This document shows, one piece after another, positions 44,228-51,941 of a stretch of DNA of 64,000 nucleotides. This stretch comes from CAYPPG01 sp964412555 (GTDB lineage: Bacteria; Hinthialibacterota; Hinthialibacteria; Hinthialibacterales; Hinthialibacteraceae): contig CAYPPG010000017.1 in the NCBI GenBank assembly GCA_964412555.1, positions 56,569 to 120,568 on the forward strand, given 5' to 3'. The notes below the pieces were generated by a model. That model was not told the DNA's origin. It saw only the letters and a program-made list of their open reading frames with translations, and searched no databases. Within the stretch, counting starts at the first letter, position 1, and the number at the start of each line of letters is the position of its first letter. The position numbers and the translations under genes are program-made.

Positions 44228-46141
44228 ATGCAATTGGATTCAAAAGTTCCGGCCGGTTCCCTCGCAGAAAAGTGGGATCATTACCGCGAGAACCAAAAGT
44301 TGGTCAATCCGGCGAATAAACGTAAGTTCAAAGTGATCGTTGTCGGGACGGGTTTGGCGGGTGGAAGCGCTGCCGCCACTCTCGCCGAATTGGGCTATCA
44401 AGTGGATTGTTTTTGTTTTCATGATACGCCGCGCCGTGCACATAGCATTGCCGCGCAGGGCGGGATCAATGCCGCGAAGAATTATCAGAATGACGGGGAT
44501 AGTATTTGGCGGCTGTATTACGACACCATCAAAGGAGGCGATTTTCGCTCCCGTGAAGGCAACGTCTACCGTCTTGCGCAGGTTAGTAACAATATTATCG
44601 ATCAATGCGTAGCGCAGGGGGTTCCGTTTGCGCGTGAATATGGTGGAACGTTAGCCAACCGGTCTTTCGGTGGCGCACAGGTGTCCCGCACATTTTATGC
44701 ACGCGGCCAAACGGGGCAGCAACTGTTATTGGGTGCTTACTCCGCTCTTAGCCGGCAAATCGGTTTGGGGACGGTGAGGATGTATCCGCGGCATGAAATG
44801 CTCGATCTCGTCGTTGTCGACGGTCAGGCTTGCGGCATTATCGTTCGTGACTTGTTTACCGGTGATATCAAACGCTTTTCAGCCCACGCTGTCGTTCTTG
44901 CCACCGGTGGCTACAGCAACGTGTTCTTTCTTTCAACGAGTGCGAAAGGATGCAATGTGACGGCTGCGTACCGTGCTTACAAGCGTGGAGCACTCTTTGC
45001 GAATCCCTGCTATACCCAGATCCATCCGACTTGCATTCCCGCGCATGGCGAACATCAGGCGAAATTGACTTTGATGTCCGAATCCCTGCGCAACGATGGC
45101 CGCATTTGGGTTCCGAAAAGCGCCGATGACAAACGGCCGCCGAATGATATTCCGGAGGAAGACCGGGACTATTATCTCGAGCGCAAATACCCCAGTTTCG
45201 GTAACCTCGCTCCCCGTGATATCTCTTCCCGCAGTGCTAAGGAAGCCTGTGATGAAGAGCGGGGTGTCGGTGAAACGGGTAGAGGAGTGTATCTCGATTT
45301 TCGCGATGCCATCAATCGCCTTGGTGAGGATGTCATCCGCCAGCGGTATGGAAATCTCTTTCATATGTATCAGAAAATCACTGCGGAAAATCCGTATCAA
45401 GTGCCGATGCGGATTTATCCCGCTCCCCATTATACGATGGGCGGTTTGTGGGTCGACTATGACTTGATGAGTAATATCCCCGGCCTTTTTGTGATTGGTG
45501 AAGCGAATTTTTCCGATCACGGGGCTAACCGACTGGGAGCCAGTGCATTGATGCAGGGGCTTGCGGACGGGTATTTCGTATTGCCGTATACGCTCGCGAA
45601 TTTCTTTGCTTCCGCCAAACCAGCACTCGTGGAAACCAGTCATGAACAGTTCGATAAAACAGAAGCGGAAGTGCTCGATAAAATCAAAAAACTGTTATCC
45701 GTCAAGGGCAACAAGCCGGCGGAATTTTATCACCGGGAAGTAGGATTATTTCTCATTGAATGCTGCGGAATGGCGCGCAACGAAGCTGGTTTGAAAAAAT
45801 GCCTGTCGGAAATTCCCGCCATCCGGGAAGAATTTTGGAAACATGTCAGTGTCCCCGGGGCGAATGAACACTTGAACATGACACTTGAACGAGCCGGGCG
45901 GGTTGCCGATTTTCTGGAATTCGGTGAGTTGATGTGTTACGACGCGCTTGACCGGGATGAGTCCTGCGGTGCACATTTCCGCGAGGAACACCAAACGGAA
46001 GAAGGCGAAGCGGTGCGCAACGATGAAGAATATTGTTATGTAAGCGCCTGGGAATACAAAGGCGCTGGTGAAACGCCCGCATTGCACAAAGAGTCATTGG
46101 AATTCGAGTCCGTCGAATTGGCGGTAAGAAGTTATAAATAA
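44228..46141 (+). CDS. sdhA: Succinate dehydrogenase/fumarate reductase flavoprotein subunit
   Basis: This 637-aa subunit carries covalent FAD and oxidises succinate to fumarate (or the reverse). The FAD-binding GxGxxG-type motif is VVGTGLAGGSAAATL. The histidyl-FAD motif is RRAHSIAAQGGINAAKN, and later motifs FMY-type HPTCIPAHGE and NRLGASALMQG are present. The start is at 44228, which has AGGAGG eight bases upstream; an upstream frame at 44144 overlaps sdhC and is not used. It belongs to the Bacteroidetes/Chlamydia type (type B, about 640 aa). It is co-transcribed with sdhC, while the partner sdhB lies 980 bases downstream beyond an inserted gene pair. Confidence 0.95.
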   Translation: MQLDSKVPAGSLAEKWDHYRENQKLVNPANKRKFKVIVVGTGLAGGSAAATLAELGYQVDCFCFHDTPRRAHSIAAQGGINAAKNYQNDGDSIWRLYYDTIKGGDFRSREGNVYRLAQVSNNIIDQCVAQGVPFAREYGGTLANRSFGGAQVSRTFYARGQTGQQLLLGAYSALSRQIGLGTVRMYPRHEMLDLVVVDGQACGIIVRDLFTGDIKRFSAHAVVLATGGYSNVFFLSTSAKGCNVTAAYRAYKRGALFANPCYTQIHPTCIPAHGEHQAKLTLMSESLRNDGRIWVPKSADDKRPPNDIPEEDRDYYLERKYPSFGNLAPRDISSRSAKEACDEERGVGETGRGVYLDFRDAINRLGEDVIRQRYGNLFHMYQKITAENPYQVPMRIYPAPHYTMGGLWVDYDLMSNIPGLFVIGEANFSDHGANRLGASALMQGLADGYFVLPYTLANFFASAKPALVETSHEQFDKTEAEVLDKIKKLLSVKGNKPAEFYHREVGLFLIECCGMARNEAGLKKCLSEIPAIREEFWKHVSVPGANEHLNMTLERAGRVADFLEFGELMCYDALDRDESCGAHFREEHQTEEGEAVRNDEEYCYVSAWEYKGAGETPALHKESLEFESVELAVRSYK

Positions 46142-46275
46142 GATGTAGGATGGGGCAGCGACCCATCAACGATAAATTCAATTTGTTATGGAACGAAAAT
46201 CACGTGGAGAAGAAGAGATCGGTGATATAATTATTGGAGTATAAGTGACAACTTTTTAGGAAAAAAGGTGATCAT

Positions 46276-46506
46276 ATGGATACTTCTACTATAACAAATC
46301 GAGCCTATCTTACTTATTTGGATCAAGAAGAAAAATTATTGGAAAAATATGAGGGAAAATACGTTTGGATCGAGGGAGAAGAAATTCGCGAAATCAGTTC
46401 AGATTGTATCGATCTTCTTCATAAAGCGGAGAGAGAAGGTTGTGATCCTGAGCATACAATTATCCGGAAAATCAGAAAAGAGCCAGATGTAGCTTTTATG
46501 TCATAA
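46276..46506 (+). CDS. DUF5678-like small protein
   Basis: This 76-aa acidic protein resembles DUF5678: EKLLEKYEGKYVWIEGEEI then a helix with DLLHKAEREGCDPEHTI and a final RKIRKEPDVAFMS. Such small proteins are often encoded next to clan AA aspartyl proteases, as here. An AAAAAGGTGATC box precedes the ATG. It forms a two-gene unit with the next gene, about 8 bases downstream, inserted between sdhA and sdhB. Base composition is more AT-rich than the flanking sdh genes. Function is unknown. Confidence 0.7.
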   Translation: MDTSTITNRAYLTYLDQEEKLLEKYEGKYVWIEGEEIREISSDCIDLLHKAEREGCDPEHTIIRKIRKEPDVAFMS

Positions 46507-46532
46507 ATTAGATTATGTTGTTCGAGGATAGA

Positions 46533-47009
46533 ATGAATGCACTGTTTCATAGAGCTACTTTCAAGAATAATCCAAGTATTCAAATTGAATTATCGCGTAA
46601 GAATCATGAAATAATGCAGCCAATTCAGATTCAAACGATTATAGATACGGGATTTAGTGGAGGATTGAGGCTACCAGAAGAGTATAAAAATCAAATTGAA
46701 TTTTCACGAATTTCTGGATATGTGGAACGACTTTTTCATTGTGGACAAGTGTTAAAACGAGTACCGAAATATTCACTTGAGTTCAAAATCCTAAATCAGA
46801 ATAATCAACCAATCACTGTGTTTAGTGATTATGTATTATTCATGGGCAATGAATATGCATTGCTCGGAATGGATTTTCTTATGGATTATCAGTGTTTGTT
46901 TGTCATTGAAGGCATTTTTCAAATGTTTTCATTAGAATATTTTAAGAATAAACCACAAGAAGGTCGTTTGCGTTGCAAGCAAATGCACGAATTATTTTCT
47001 GTTACATAA
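46533..47009 (+). CDS. Clan AA aspartyl-protease-like protein
   Basis: This 158-aa protein contains a retropepsin-like aspartyl protease fold (clan AA). The active-site motif is TIIDTGFSGGLRLP, where D-T-G is the catalytic triad, followed by a strand with YVERLFHCGQVLKRV, and YALLGMDFLMDYQ near the C-terminus, the hydrophobic-hydrophobic-Gly strand typical of the fold. Only one DTG is present, so it would work as a homodimer. The start at 46533 has GAGG five bases upstream and is preferred over the ATG at 46515. It pairs with the small DUF5678 gene. Homologous pairs are usually found as mobile-looking or toxin-antitoxin-like units, but the role is not established. Confidence 0.78.
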   Translation: MNALFHRATFKNNPSIQIELSRKNHEIMQPIQIQTIIDTGFSGGLRLPEEYKNQIEFSRISGYVERLFHCGQVLKRVPKYSLEFKILNQNNQPITVFSDYVLFMGNEYALLGMDFLMDYQCLFVIEGIFQMFSLEYFKNKPQEGRLRCKQMHELFSVT

Positions 47010-47120
47010 AGTATCTGAGAGTGGACTAAAAAAAAGAGTTTTCCACCTAAATATGCATAAACTGAAAAAGTGGGCTAATTTGAACCTACTTTCAAAATAT
47101 GAGATGATGAGGATTACAAA

Positions 47121-47867
47121 ATGGATTTTACACTCCATGTCTGGCGTCAACCTGGCCCTGATGCTCCTGGAAAAATGGTGACCTATGAGGTCAAATACAT
47201 TAGTCCCGATTCTTCTTTTTTCGAGATGATGGATCATTTGAATTTTCAATTGATTGAAAAGGGCGAAGAAGCCATCGCCTATGATTCCGACTGTCTGGAA
47301 GGGATCTGTGGAACGTGTTCGCTGATGATCAATGGGATCGCACATGGTCCGGAAGCAGGGACTACGACCTGCCAATTGCATATGCGTAGTTTCAAGGACG
47401 GCGATCATATTTATATCGAACCATGGCGTGCTAAACCATTTCCCATCGTGCGAGATTTGGTCGTTGATCGTAGCGCATTTGATCGGATCATCCAAGCCGG
47501 GGGATTCGTTTCCGTCAACACCGGCGGTACGCCTGACGCCAACGCGCTTCCCATATCGAAAGAAGAAGCCGACCGTTCGATGGATGCCGCCCAGTGTATT
47601 GGCTGCGGTGCTTGTGTCGCAGCGTGTAAGAACGCTTCCGCTATGCTTTTTGTCGGCGCCAAAGTCGGTCAATTCGCCCACCTTCCGCAAGGTCATGCCG
47701 AACGAACCCGCCGTGTCTTGAATATGGTCGATGTGATGGACAAGGAAGGATTCGGCAACTGCACCAATTATCACGAATGCGAAGCAGTATGCCCGAAGGA
47801 GATTTCGGTCGAGTTTATTTCGGAGATGAATAAGGAGTATTTGCGGGCGAGCGTTGTGAGCCGGTAA
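47121..47867 (+). CDS. sdhB: Succinate dehydrogenase/fumarate reductase iron-sulfur subunit
   Basis: This 248-aa subunit carries the three Fe-S clusters of complex II. The [2Fe-2S] region has CLEGICGTCSLMIN, the [4Fe-4S] region CIGCGACVAACKNAS, and the third cluster CTNYHECEAVCPKEI. It matches the Bacteroidetes/Chlamydia type in length and opening residues (FTLHVWRQPGPDAPGKM). A GATGAGGATTACAAA box precedes the ATG. It lies 980 bases after sdhA, beyond the DUF5678/aspartyl-protease pair, and may be transcribed with sdhCA through the insert or from its own promoter. All cluster-ligand cysteines appear intact, so the complex is probably functional. Confidence 0.94.
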   Translation: MDFTLHVWRQPGPDAPGKMVTYEVKYISPDSSFFEMMDHLNFQLIEKGEEAIAYDSDCLEGICGTCSLMINGIAHGPEAGTTTCQLHMRSFKDGDHIYIEPWRAKPFPIVRDLVVDRSAFDRIIQAGGFVSVNTGGTPDANALPISKEEADRSMDAAQCIGCGACVAACKNASAMLFVGAKVGQFAHLPQGHAERTRRVLNMVDVMDKEGFGNCTNYHECEAVCPKEISVEFISEMNKEYLRASVVSR

Positions 47868-47927
47868 GAAAGTAGTAATCACTGTATAACCCCCCCCATC
47901 CGGGAGAATTTATTAGAGAGGTTTATT

Positions 47928-48149
47928 TTGAACCACTGTGGGCAAGAAGGATGCCGCGAACGCAGAGTGACACGAAGTTTTGGCCAAGGTGACAATCTAC
48001 TGGTTATCGAGAATATTCCGATCATCAGCTGTCCAAAATGTGGTGAGAATTATATGACTGCAGAGACATTGCATGAGATTGAACGAATAAAATTAAATCG
48101 GAAAAATTGTGCGGTTGAGCGTTTCGTGTCAGTTGCAGCTTTTGGATAA
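47928..48149 (+). CDS. Orphan YgiT-type zinc-finger protein
   Basis: This 73-aa protein matches the YgiT/MqsA-type zinc-finger domain: TRSFGQGDNLLVIENIPIIS followed by CPKCGENYMTAETLHEIERI. The usual first C-x2-C knuckle at the N-terminus reads HCGQEGC (C-x4-C), where the DNA resembles a CGCAGAGT-type repeat. The start is a TTG at 47928 with GAGAGG seven bases before it; no ATG fits. YgiT fingers are the N-terminal part of MqsA antitoxins, or stand alone beside DUF4258-type toxins. No partner toxin is next to it, so it is an orphan. The C-terminal half after the finger is short and contains no helix-turn-helix. Confidence 0.72.
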   Translation: MNHCGQEGCRERRVTRSFGQGDNLLVIENIPIISCPKCGENYMTAETLHEIERIKLNRKNCAVERFVSVAAFG

Positions 48150-48314
48150 TATGACGAGATATGTCATTTTATTGATGATACCGTCAGCCTTATACCCTCC
48201 TTTGTACTGCTGTCATTTTGAGTAGAGAGTGGTACACTATTCAAGCATATCCCTTTGATGGGTTTCCCTGAAAACCCATTCTACGATTTTTATCACAATA
48301 TAGGTGTTATCCAT

Positions 48315-49613
48315 ATGAATACAGAGGAAATCAAATGTATGTCCCATGGCCGGCGCTTGAATCCGGCGGAGTTGGAGATCGATCTGTTTTGCAAGGGGAT
48401 TCGCATTCATGAATCCTGCGATGTGGGGCGGGATTCTCATGAATTTGCTAAAGCGCGCGCCGGTTTGGGAAGCGGATTGGAAATGTTTATTCCTGCCAAG
48501 CGTAAGATTTGGCTAAACGTCCCCGTCCTGGAGCATTTTGCTTCAAAAAGCCCGTATGAACTGCATCGCGAAAACGGTAACTATATCGTCCTTCATACAC
48601 TCGATAATGAAAAATACGAAATCGGACTGCCGAAAACGCCGTCGTGGTATACGCGCAAATTACCGACAGGCGTGGAGATGCAAAAAATCGGAGTTTTGCA
48701 AGGAACCTATCTTGGTGTCTATCTCCATGATGTATGCGGATTTTGGAAAACCGATCCCCGCGAAAACTGCAAATTCTGTGCAACCGGTCTGAATGTCGGG
48801 CCGGCGGGCGGCGATAAAGTGAACAAGACAGTGGATGAAGTGGTCGAAACGGCCAAAACCGCCAAGGAAGAATCGGGCGTGACCTTCGTCCATTTCAATA
48901 CCGGCTATCAATTTGAAAAAGGGCTGGATTATACTGCTCCCTTCGTGAAAGGGATCAAGGAGCAGGTCGGGGCTCTGGTCGGCGTGCAGGCGATTCCGTC
49001 GAAAGAACTCTGGAAATACGATTGGCTGATCGACTGCGGCACTGATCACTTTTCTTTCTGCTATGAACTGCATAACCCGAAGGAGTTCGCCAAATATCTT
49101 CCCGGCAAAGAACGGCTCGTGAAGCAGGAAACCTTTTTCAAGGCGATGGAGTACACCAGCCGTAAGATGGGGAAGGGTAGAGTCTCCGGTGAGATCATCG
49201 CTGGCATCGAACCGATCGAGGATACTCTGGAAGCCATCGATTACATCACCAGCATCGGCGCGTTCCCGACGGTCTGCATTTTCCGGCCGGTAAAGGGAAC
49301 CGACTTGGGGGATTGGCCGTCTCCGGCGTATGACGATATGGTCCGTGTGTTTCGGAGAGTGTATGAGGGATGTATGAAGAACGGTGTGCCTGTCGGATTG
49401 ACGCCGAATATCGAAGTGAGTCTCATTGTGCAGCCCACCGATGCTGAATATCTTATCGAACCTTCTCTCCAATATTATTGGTATAAAACCAAATTGGCTT
49501 TGATGAAACCGCTGGTCGGGATGATCTTTCGTAAGGCAATCCAACCGCGCAAGATCGAAGTGGATGCCGAACATCCGCCGGTTCAAGTTTCAAATGATCA
49601 GAAGGCGGCGTAA
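48315..49613 (+). CDS. Atypical radical SAM protein (C-x10-C-x2-C)
   Basis: This 432-aa protein resembles radical SAM enzymes related to biotin synthase (COG2516-like). The cluster motif is spaced C-x10-C-x2-C (Cys141, 152 and 155; CGFWKTDPRENCKFC) instead of the standard C-x3-C-x2-C. The following alpha/beta repeat pattern (VNKTVDEVVETAKTAKEE, then FVHFNTGYQFEKGLDYT and GALVGVQAIPS) fits a radical SAM TIM barrel. The N-terminal 120 residues contain extra cysteines and do not match a known domain. An AGGTG box supports the start at 48315 over that at 48255. No obvious substrate protein or cofactor-synthesis genes are near. It may act in cofactor or modified-metabolite synthesis, but the reaction is unknown. 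Confidence 0.75.
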   Translation: MNTEEIKCMSHGRRLNPAELEIDLFCKGIRIHESCDVGRDSHEFAKARAGLGSGLEMFIPAKRKIWLNVPVLEHFASKSPYELHRENGNYIVLHTLDNEKYEIGLPKTPSWYTRKLPTGVEMQKIGVLQGTYLGVYLHDVCGFWKTDPRENCKFCATGLNVGPAGGDKVNKTVDEVVETAKTAKEESGVTFVHFNTGYQFEKGLDYTAPFVKGIKEQVGALVGVQAIPSKELWKYDWLIDCGTDHFSFCYELHNPKEFAKYLPGKERLVKQETFFKAMEYTSRKMGKGRVSGEIIAGIEPIEDTLEAIDYITSIGAFPTVCIFRPVKGTDLGDWPSPAYDDMVRVFRRVYEGCMKNGVPVGLTPNIEVSLIVQPTDAEYLIEPSLQYYWYKTKLALMKPLVGMIFRKAIQPRKIEVDAEHPPVQVSNDQKAA

Positions 49614-49648
49614 GACGAGGAATGATCCAAGTGAGAGATTGTGCTTCG

Positions 49649-49685
49649 AAGCAAGGGCAGACCTGTCGTCTTGCCCTTGGTACCC
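49649..49685. repeat. Palindromic GGTACCC element, copy A
   Basis: A 37-base imperfect palindrome begins AAGCAAGGGCAGAC and ends GTCTTGCCCTTGGTACCC. The stem CAAGGGCA / TGCCCTTG is extended by GAC/GTC with one bulged T. An identical copy begins 43 bases downstream. Confidence 0.8.
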
Positions 49686-49691
49686 GTGAAA

Positions 49692-49728
49692 AAGCAAGGG
49701 CAGACCTGTCGTCTTGCCCTTGGTACCC
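49692..49728. repeat. Palindromic GGTACCC element, copy B
   Basis: This is a perfect 37-base direct repeat of the element at 49649, separated from it by six bases. Related single copies lie at 25406 and, degenerate, near 4381. Two copies with a 6-base spacer do not make a CRISPR. Confidence 0.8.
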
Positions 49729-49784
49729 ATGGAATAATTTATGAAGTCGATTGAACTGTCCCTTTAAGCAAGAGTGTAGAAACC

Positions 49785-50228
49785 ATGAACGAGCAAAACA
49801 TTCGCAACCGTGTCGCTGTCGTCATCTCCGAGAATGGGCGGATTCTTCTCGTCCAGCATGAAAAATATGGGAAAAAATACTGGCTCCTGCCCGGTGGTGG
49901 CGTGGAGTATGGGGAAACGTTGGCCGAGACCGGAAAACGGGAATTGAAGGAAGAAACCAATTTGGATGTGGAGATCGGTGATTTGCTCTTTGTTTCCGAA
50001 TCGATTCCTCTTGACCATCACCGGCACGTGATCAACTATTACTTTGAAGGCAAATTGGCCGGAGGCGACATACAAGTCGGTGACGATTCCGTTCTCCGCG
50101 ATGTCCAATGGCTGCCGGTCGAGGAAATCCCGAATATTACTATGTATCCGGATACAAAGCTGGAATTGTTGGAGTATATACAATCAGGAAAAATTGATCA
50201 AAGATCTTTAGGAAATAAATGGAGTTAA
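49785..50228 (+). CDS. NUDIX-family hydrolase
   Basis: This 147-aa protein carries the NUDIX box GGGVEYGETLAETGKRELKE followed by ETNLDV, matching the G-x5-E-x7-RE-x2-EE-x-G/N pattern with the metal-binding glutamates (REL-KEE). The flanking beta strands (VAVVISENGRILLVQH, FVSESIPL) are those of a nucleotide or ADP-ribose pyrophosphatase fold. The substrate cannot be assigned. The gene stands alone, 170 bases after the radical SAM gene, with two palindromic repeats in between, and 62 bases before the HicAB pair. Confidence 0.93.
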   Translation: MNEQNIRNRVAVVISENGRILLVQHEKYGKKYWLLPGGGVEYGETLAETGKRELKEETNLDVEIGDLLFVSESIPLDHHRHVINYYFEGKLAGGDIQVGDDSVLRDVQWLPVEEIPNITMYPDTKLELLEYIQSGKIDQRSLGNKWS

Positions 50229-50290
50229 TCATCATTTAGTAGTTAATTGTGAGCAAACAGTAGACTCCTTGTGAAGGTTCAATATAAAAA

Positions 50291-50506
50291 ATGACCGGTG
50301 CTGAATTTGTTCGCAAAATCAAGAAAATTGCAAAAAATCGAGAAATACCTTGTACATTTGCTCCCGAGCGTGGTAAAGGAAGTCATGGTACTTTATATTA
50401 TGGGCGGAGTTTTACTATTATTCGGAATTTGAAAGATGAATTGAAAACTGGTTCTTTAAATGGTATGCTAAAGCAATTAGGTCTTACCAATAAAGATCTC
50501 CAATAG
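50291..50506 (+). CDS. hicA: HicA mRNA interferase toxin
   Basis: This 71-aa protein is a HicA-family toxin, an mRNA endonuclease with a double-stranded RNA-binding fold. The catalytic histidine is in ERGKGSHGTLYYG (His32), and the C-terminus has the LNGMLKQLGLT helix that ends the family. Its stop lies 3 bases before the HicB start, so the pair is translationally linked with toxin first, the common order. HicA cleaves mRNA in the cytoplasm when HicB is lost. The start codon has only a weak ribosome-binding site. Confidence 0.9.
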   Translation: MTGAEFVRKIKKIAKNREIPCTFAPERGKGSHGTLYYGRSFTIIRNLKDELKTGSLNGMLKQLGLTNKDLQ

Positions 50507-50509
50507 GAA

Positions 50510-50959
50510 ATGAACATGAAAATTGAACGATTTTCTTATCCTGTAACTTTAACACCGGATGAAGTAGATGGTGGATATGTAGTAACATTTAGCGATATCC
50601 CGGAGGCGATCACACAAGGAGATTCTGAGGATGAGGCATTCATTGAAGCTGAAGATTGTTTGGAAGAAGCGATTGCGGCGTATATGCGGTTAGGTCGAGA
50701 TATTCCTCTACCATCGAAAACCAAAAACAATCAACCTCTCGTTGTTCTTTCTGCAACTATGGCTGGAAAAGCGATTTTGTATCTTTCAATGCGCGAAAAG
50801 GGAATAGACAATCATGAGCTCGCATCAATTATAAATTGTAGTGAGAAAGATATCGAAAAACTTCTAGATCCAAAATGTTCTGCAAATCTTCATCTTTTAC
50901 AATCTGCTTTATCTGCACTTGGGAAAAAACTGGTGTTGACCATTCAAGATGCCGCCTAA
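50510..50959 (+). CDS. hicB: HicB antitoxin
   Basis: This 149-aa antitoxin has the N-terminal partial RNase H fold (FSYPVTLTPDEVDGGYVVTF, then DIPEAITQGDSEDEA and EAIAAYMRLG) and a C-terminal ribbon-helix-helix or helix-turn-helix region (LSMREKGIDNHELASII, then NCSEKDIEKLLDPK) that should bind the operator. The ATG at 50516 is an alternative start with AGGA at a better spacing. It follows HicA by 3 bases. The full pair is intact in contrast to the orphan HicB-like gene at 5609. Together they autoregulate and probably stabilise this region or act in stress. Confidence 0.92.
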   Translation: MNMKIERFSYPVTLTPDEVDGGYVVTFSDIPEAITQGDSEDEAFIEAEDCLEEAIAAYMRLGRDIPLPSKTKNNQPLVVLSATMAGKAILYLSMREKGIDNHELASIINCSEKDIEKLLDPKCSANLHLLQSALSALGKKLVLTIQDAA

Positions 50960-51054
50960 CTAATTACTTCTTTTAACAAATTTTTCATTCATATTGATAT
51001 GGTTTTTATATTTTGTTTTTATGCAATTGCAGATTTTTACTTCAGGAGAAAATG

Positions 51055-51918
51055 ATGTTCGCAGAATCGATTCGAGAACATAACAACATTGTTTTATGGA
51101 TCAATCGCTTGACTGTCTTCTCTATAATTTTGATTTCCTTGACGGCTTTCGGCCAGCCGGATGAAATCCCGCCGGGGTATGATTTCAACAAGGATGTCAT
51201 GTACCTGACTGCGCCGATCGGCGCGTTGATGGTTGGAGTGTATGATGGGGATTTCACGTTTGCGGATTTGAAGGAACATGGCGATTTTGGACTGGGAACC
51301 GTCAACGGGCTCGATGGGGAAATGATCGCTTTGGACGGTGAATTCTATCAAATTCGTACAGACGGTGTTGCCTATCGTATCGGCAATGAGGCGTTGACTC
51401 CTTTTGCCGTTGTGACGCAGTTTTTCCCGGAAGTGCAATATTTCGATATCGGGGCGCTCAATTACGATCAATTGTTGAAGCAGTTGGAAGGAATGGCGCC
51501 TTCGAAAAATTATATTTATGCTTTTCGGTTGACCGGCCTATTCTCCTATGTGAAAACCCGAAGTGTTCCCCGCCAAAGTAAGCCGTATGTTCCTCTGACG
51601 GAAGCGGTGAAGAATCAAACGGTCTTCGAATTCAATGATGTGGAAGGCACACTTGTCGGATTTTGGAGTCCGGCTTATATGCAGGGAGTGAATGTCCCCG
51701 GCTATCATTTCCATTTCATCACCAAGGACCGCAAAGCGGGCGGACATGTACTCGACTGCATTGTTGAAAATGCGGATGTGGATATCGACTATAAATTCGG
51801 CTTTAAGATGAATGTCCCTTTCAATAATGAATTTGGGAATGCCGATTTGTCGACGGATGGGCTGGACGAAGTGGAAAGGCCGAAAAGCAATCTGCGGTTT
51901 TATAAAACCTATAAATGA
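51055..51918 (+). CDS. Exported alpha-acetolactate decarboxylase
   Basis: This 287-aa enzyme resembles alpha-acetolactate decarboxylase (BudA/AlsD), which converts acetolactate to acetoin. The family motifs are visible: GDFGLGTVNGLDGEMIALDG, GEFYQIRTDG, and the zinc-ligand strand GVNVPGYHFHFIT, followed by DRKAGGHVLDCIVENA. An N-terminal hydrophobic segment (VLWINRLTVFSIILISL) followed by AFGQPD looks like a signal peptide, so the enzyme is probably periplasmic. Most characterised homologues are cytoplasmic, though Bacillus brevis exports its enzyme. AGGAG precedes the ATGs at 51052 and 51055. The start at 51013 (TTG) used by the longest frame is unlikely. It converges with the sulfatase gene across 23 bases. 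No alsS gene is near. Confidence 0.88.
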   Translation: MFAESIREHNNIVLWINRLTVFSIILISLTAFGQPDEIPPGYDFNKDVMYLTAPIGALMVGVYDGDFTFADLKEHGDFGLGTVNGLDGEMIALDGEFYQIRTDGVAYRIGNEALTPFAVVTQFFPEVQYFDIGALNYDQLLKQLEGMAPSKNYIYAFRLTGLFSYVKTRSVPRQSKPYVPLTEAVKNQTVFEFNDVEGTLVGFWSPAYMQGVNVPGYHFHFITKDRKAGGHVLDCIVENADVDIDYKFGFKMNVPFNNEFGNADLSTDGLDEVERPKSNLRFYKTYK

Positions 51919-51941
51919 TTGCGGTTTTATTACAATATAAC

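Noticed and set aside
46992..47882. 296-codon minus-strand frame over sdhB
   Set aside because: sdhB on the plus strand has all cluster motifs; the minus frame has no recognisable domain.
48660..49586. 308-codon minus-strand frame
   Set aside because: It is a shadow of the radical SAM gene, which has an intact frame, ribosome-binding site and motifs.
49649..49728. Possible CRISPR array
   Set aside because: Only two identical units with a 6-base spacer are present and the units are themselves palindromic; no cas genes are nearby.
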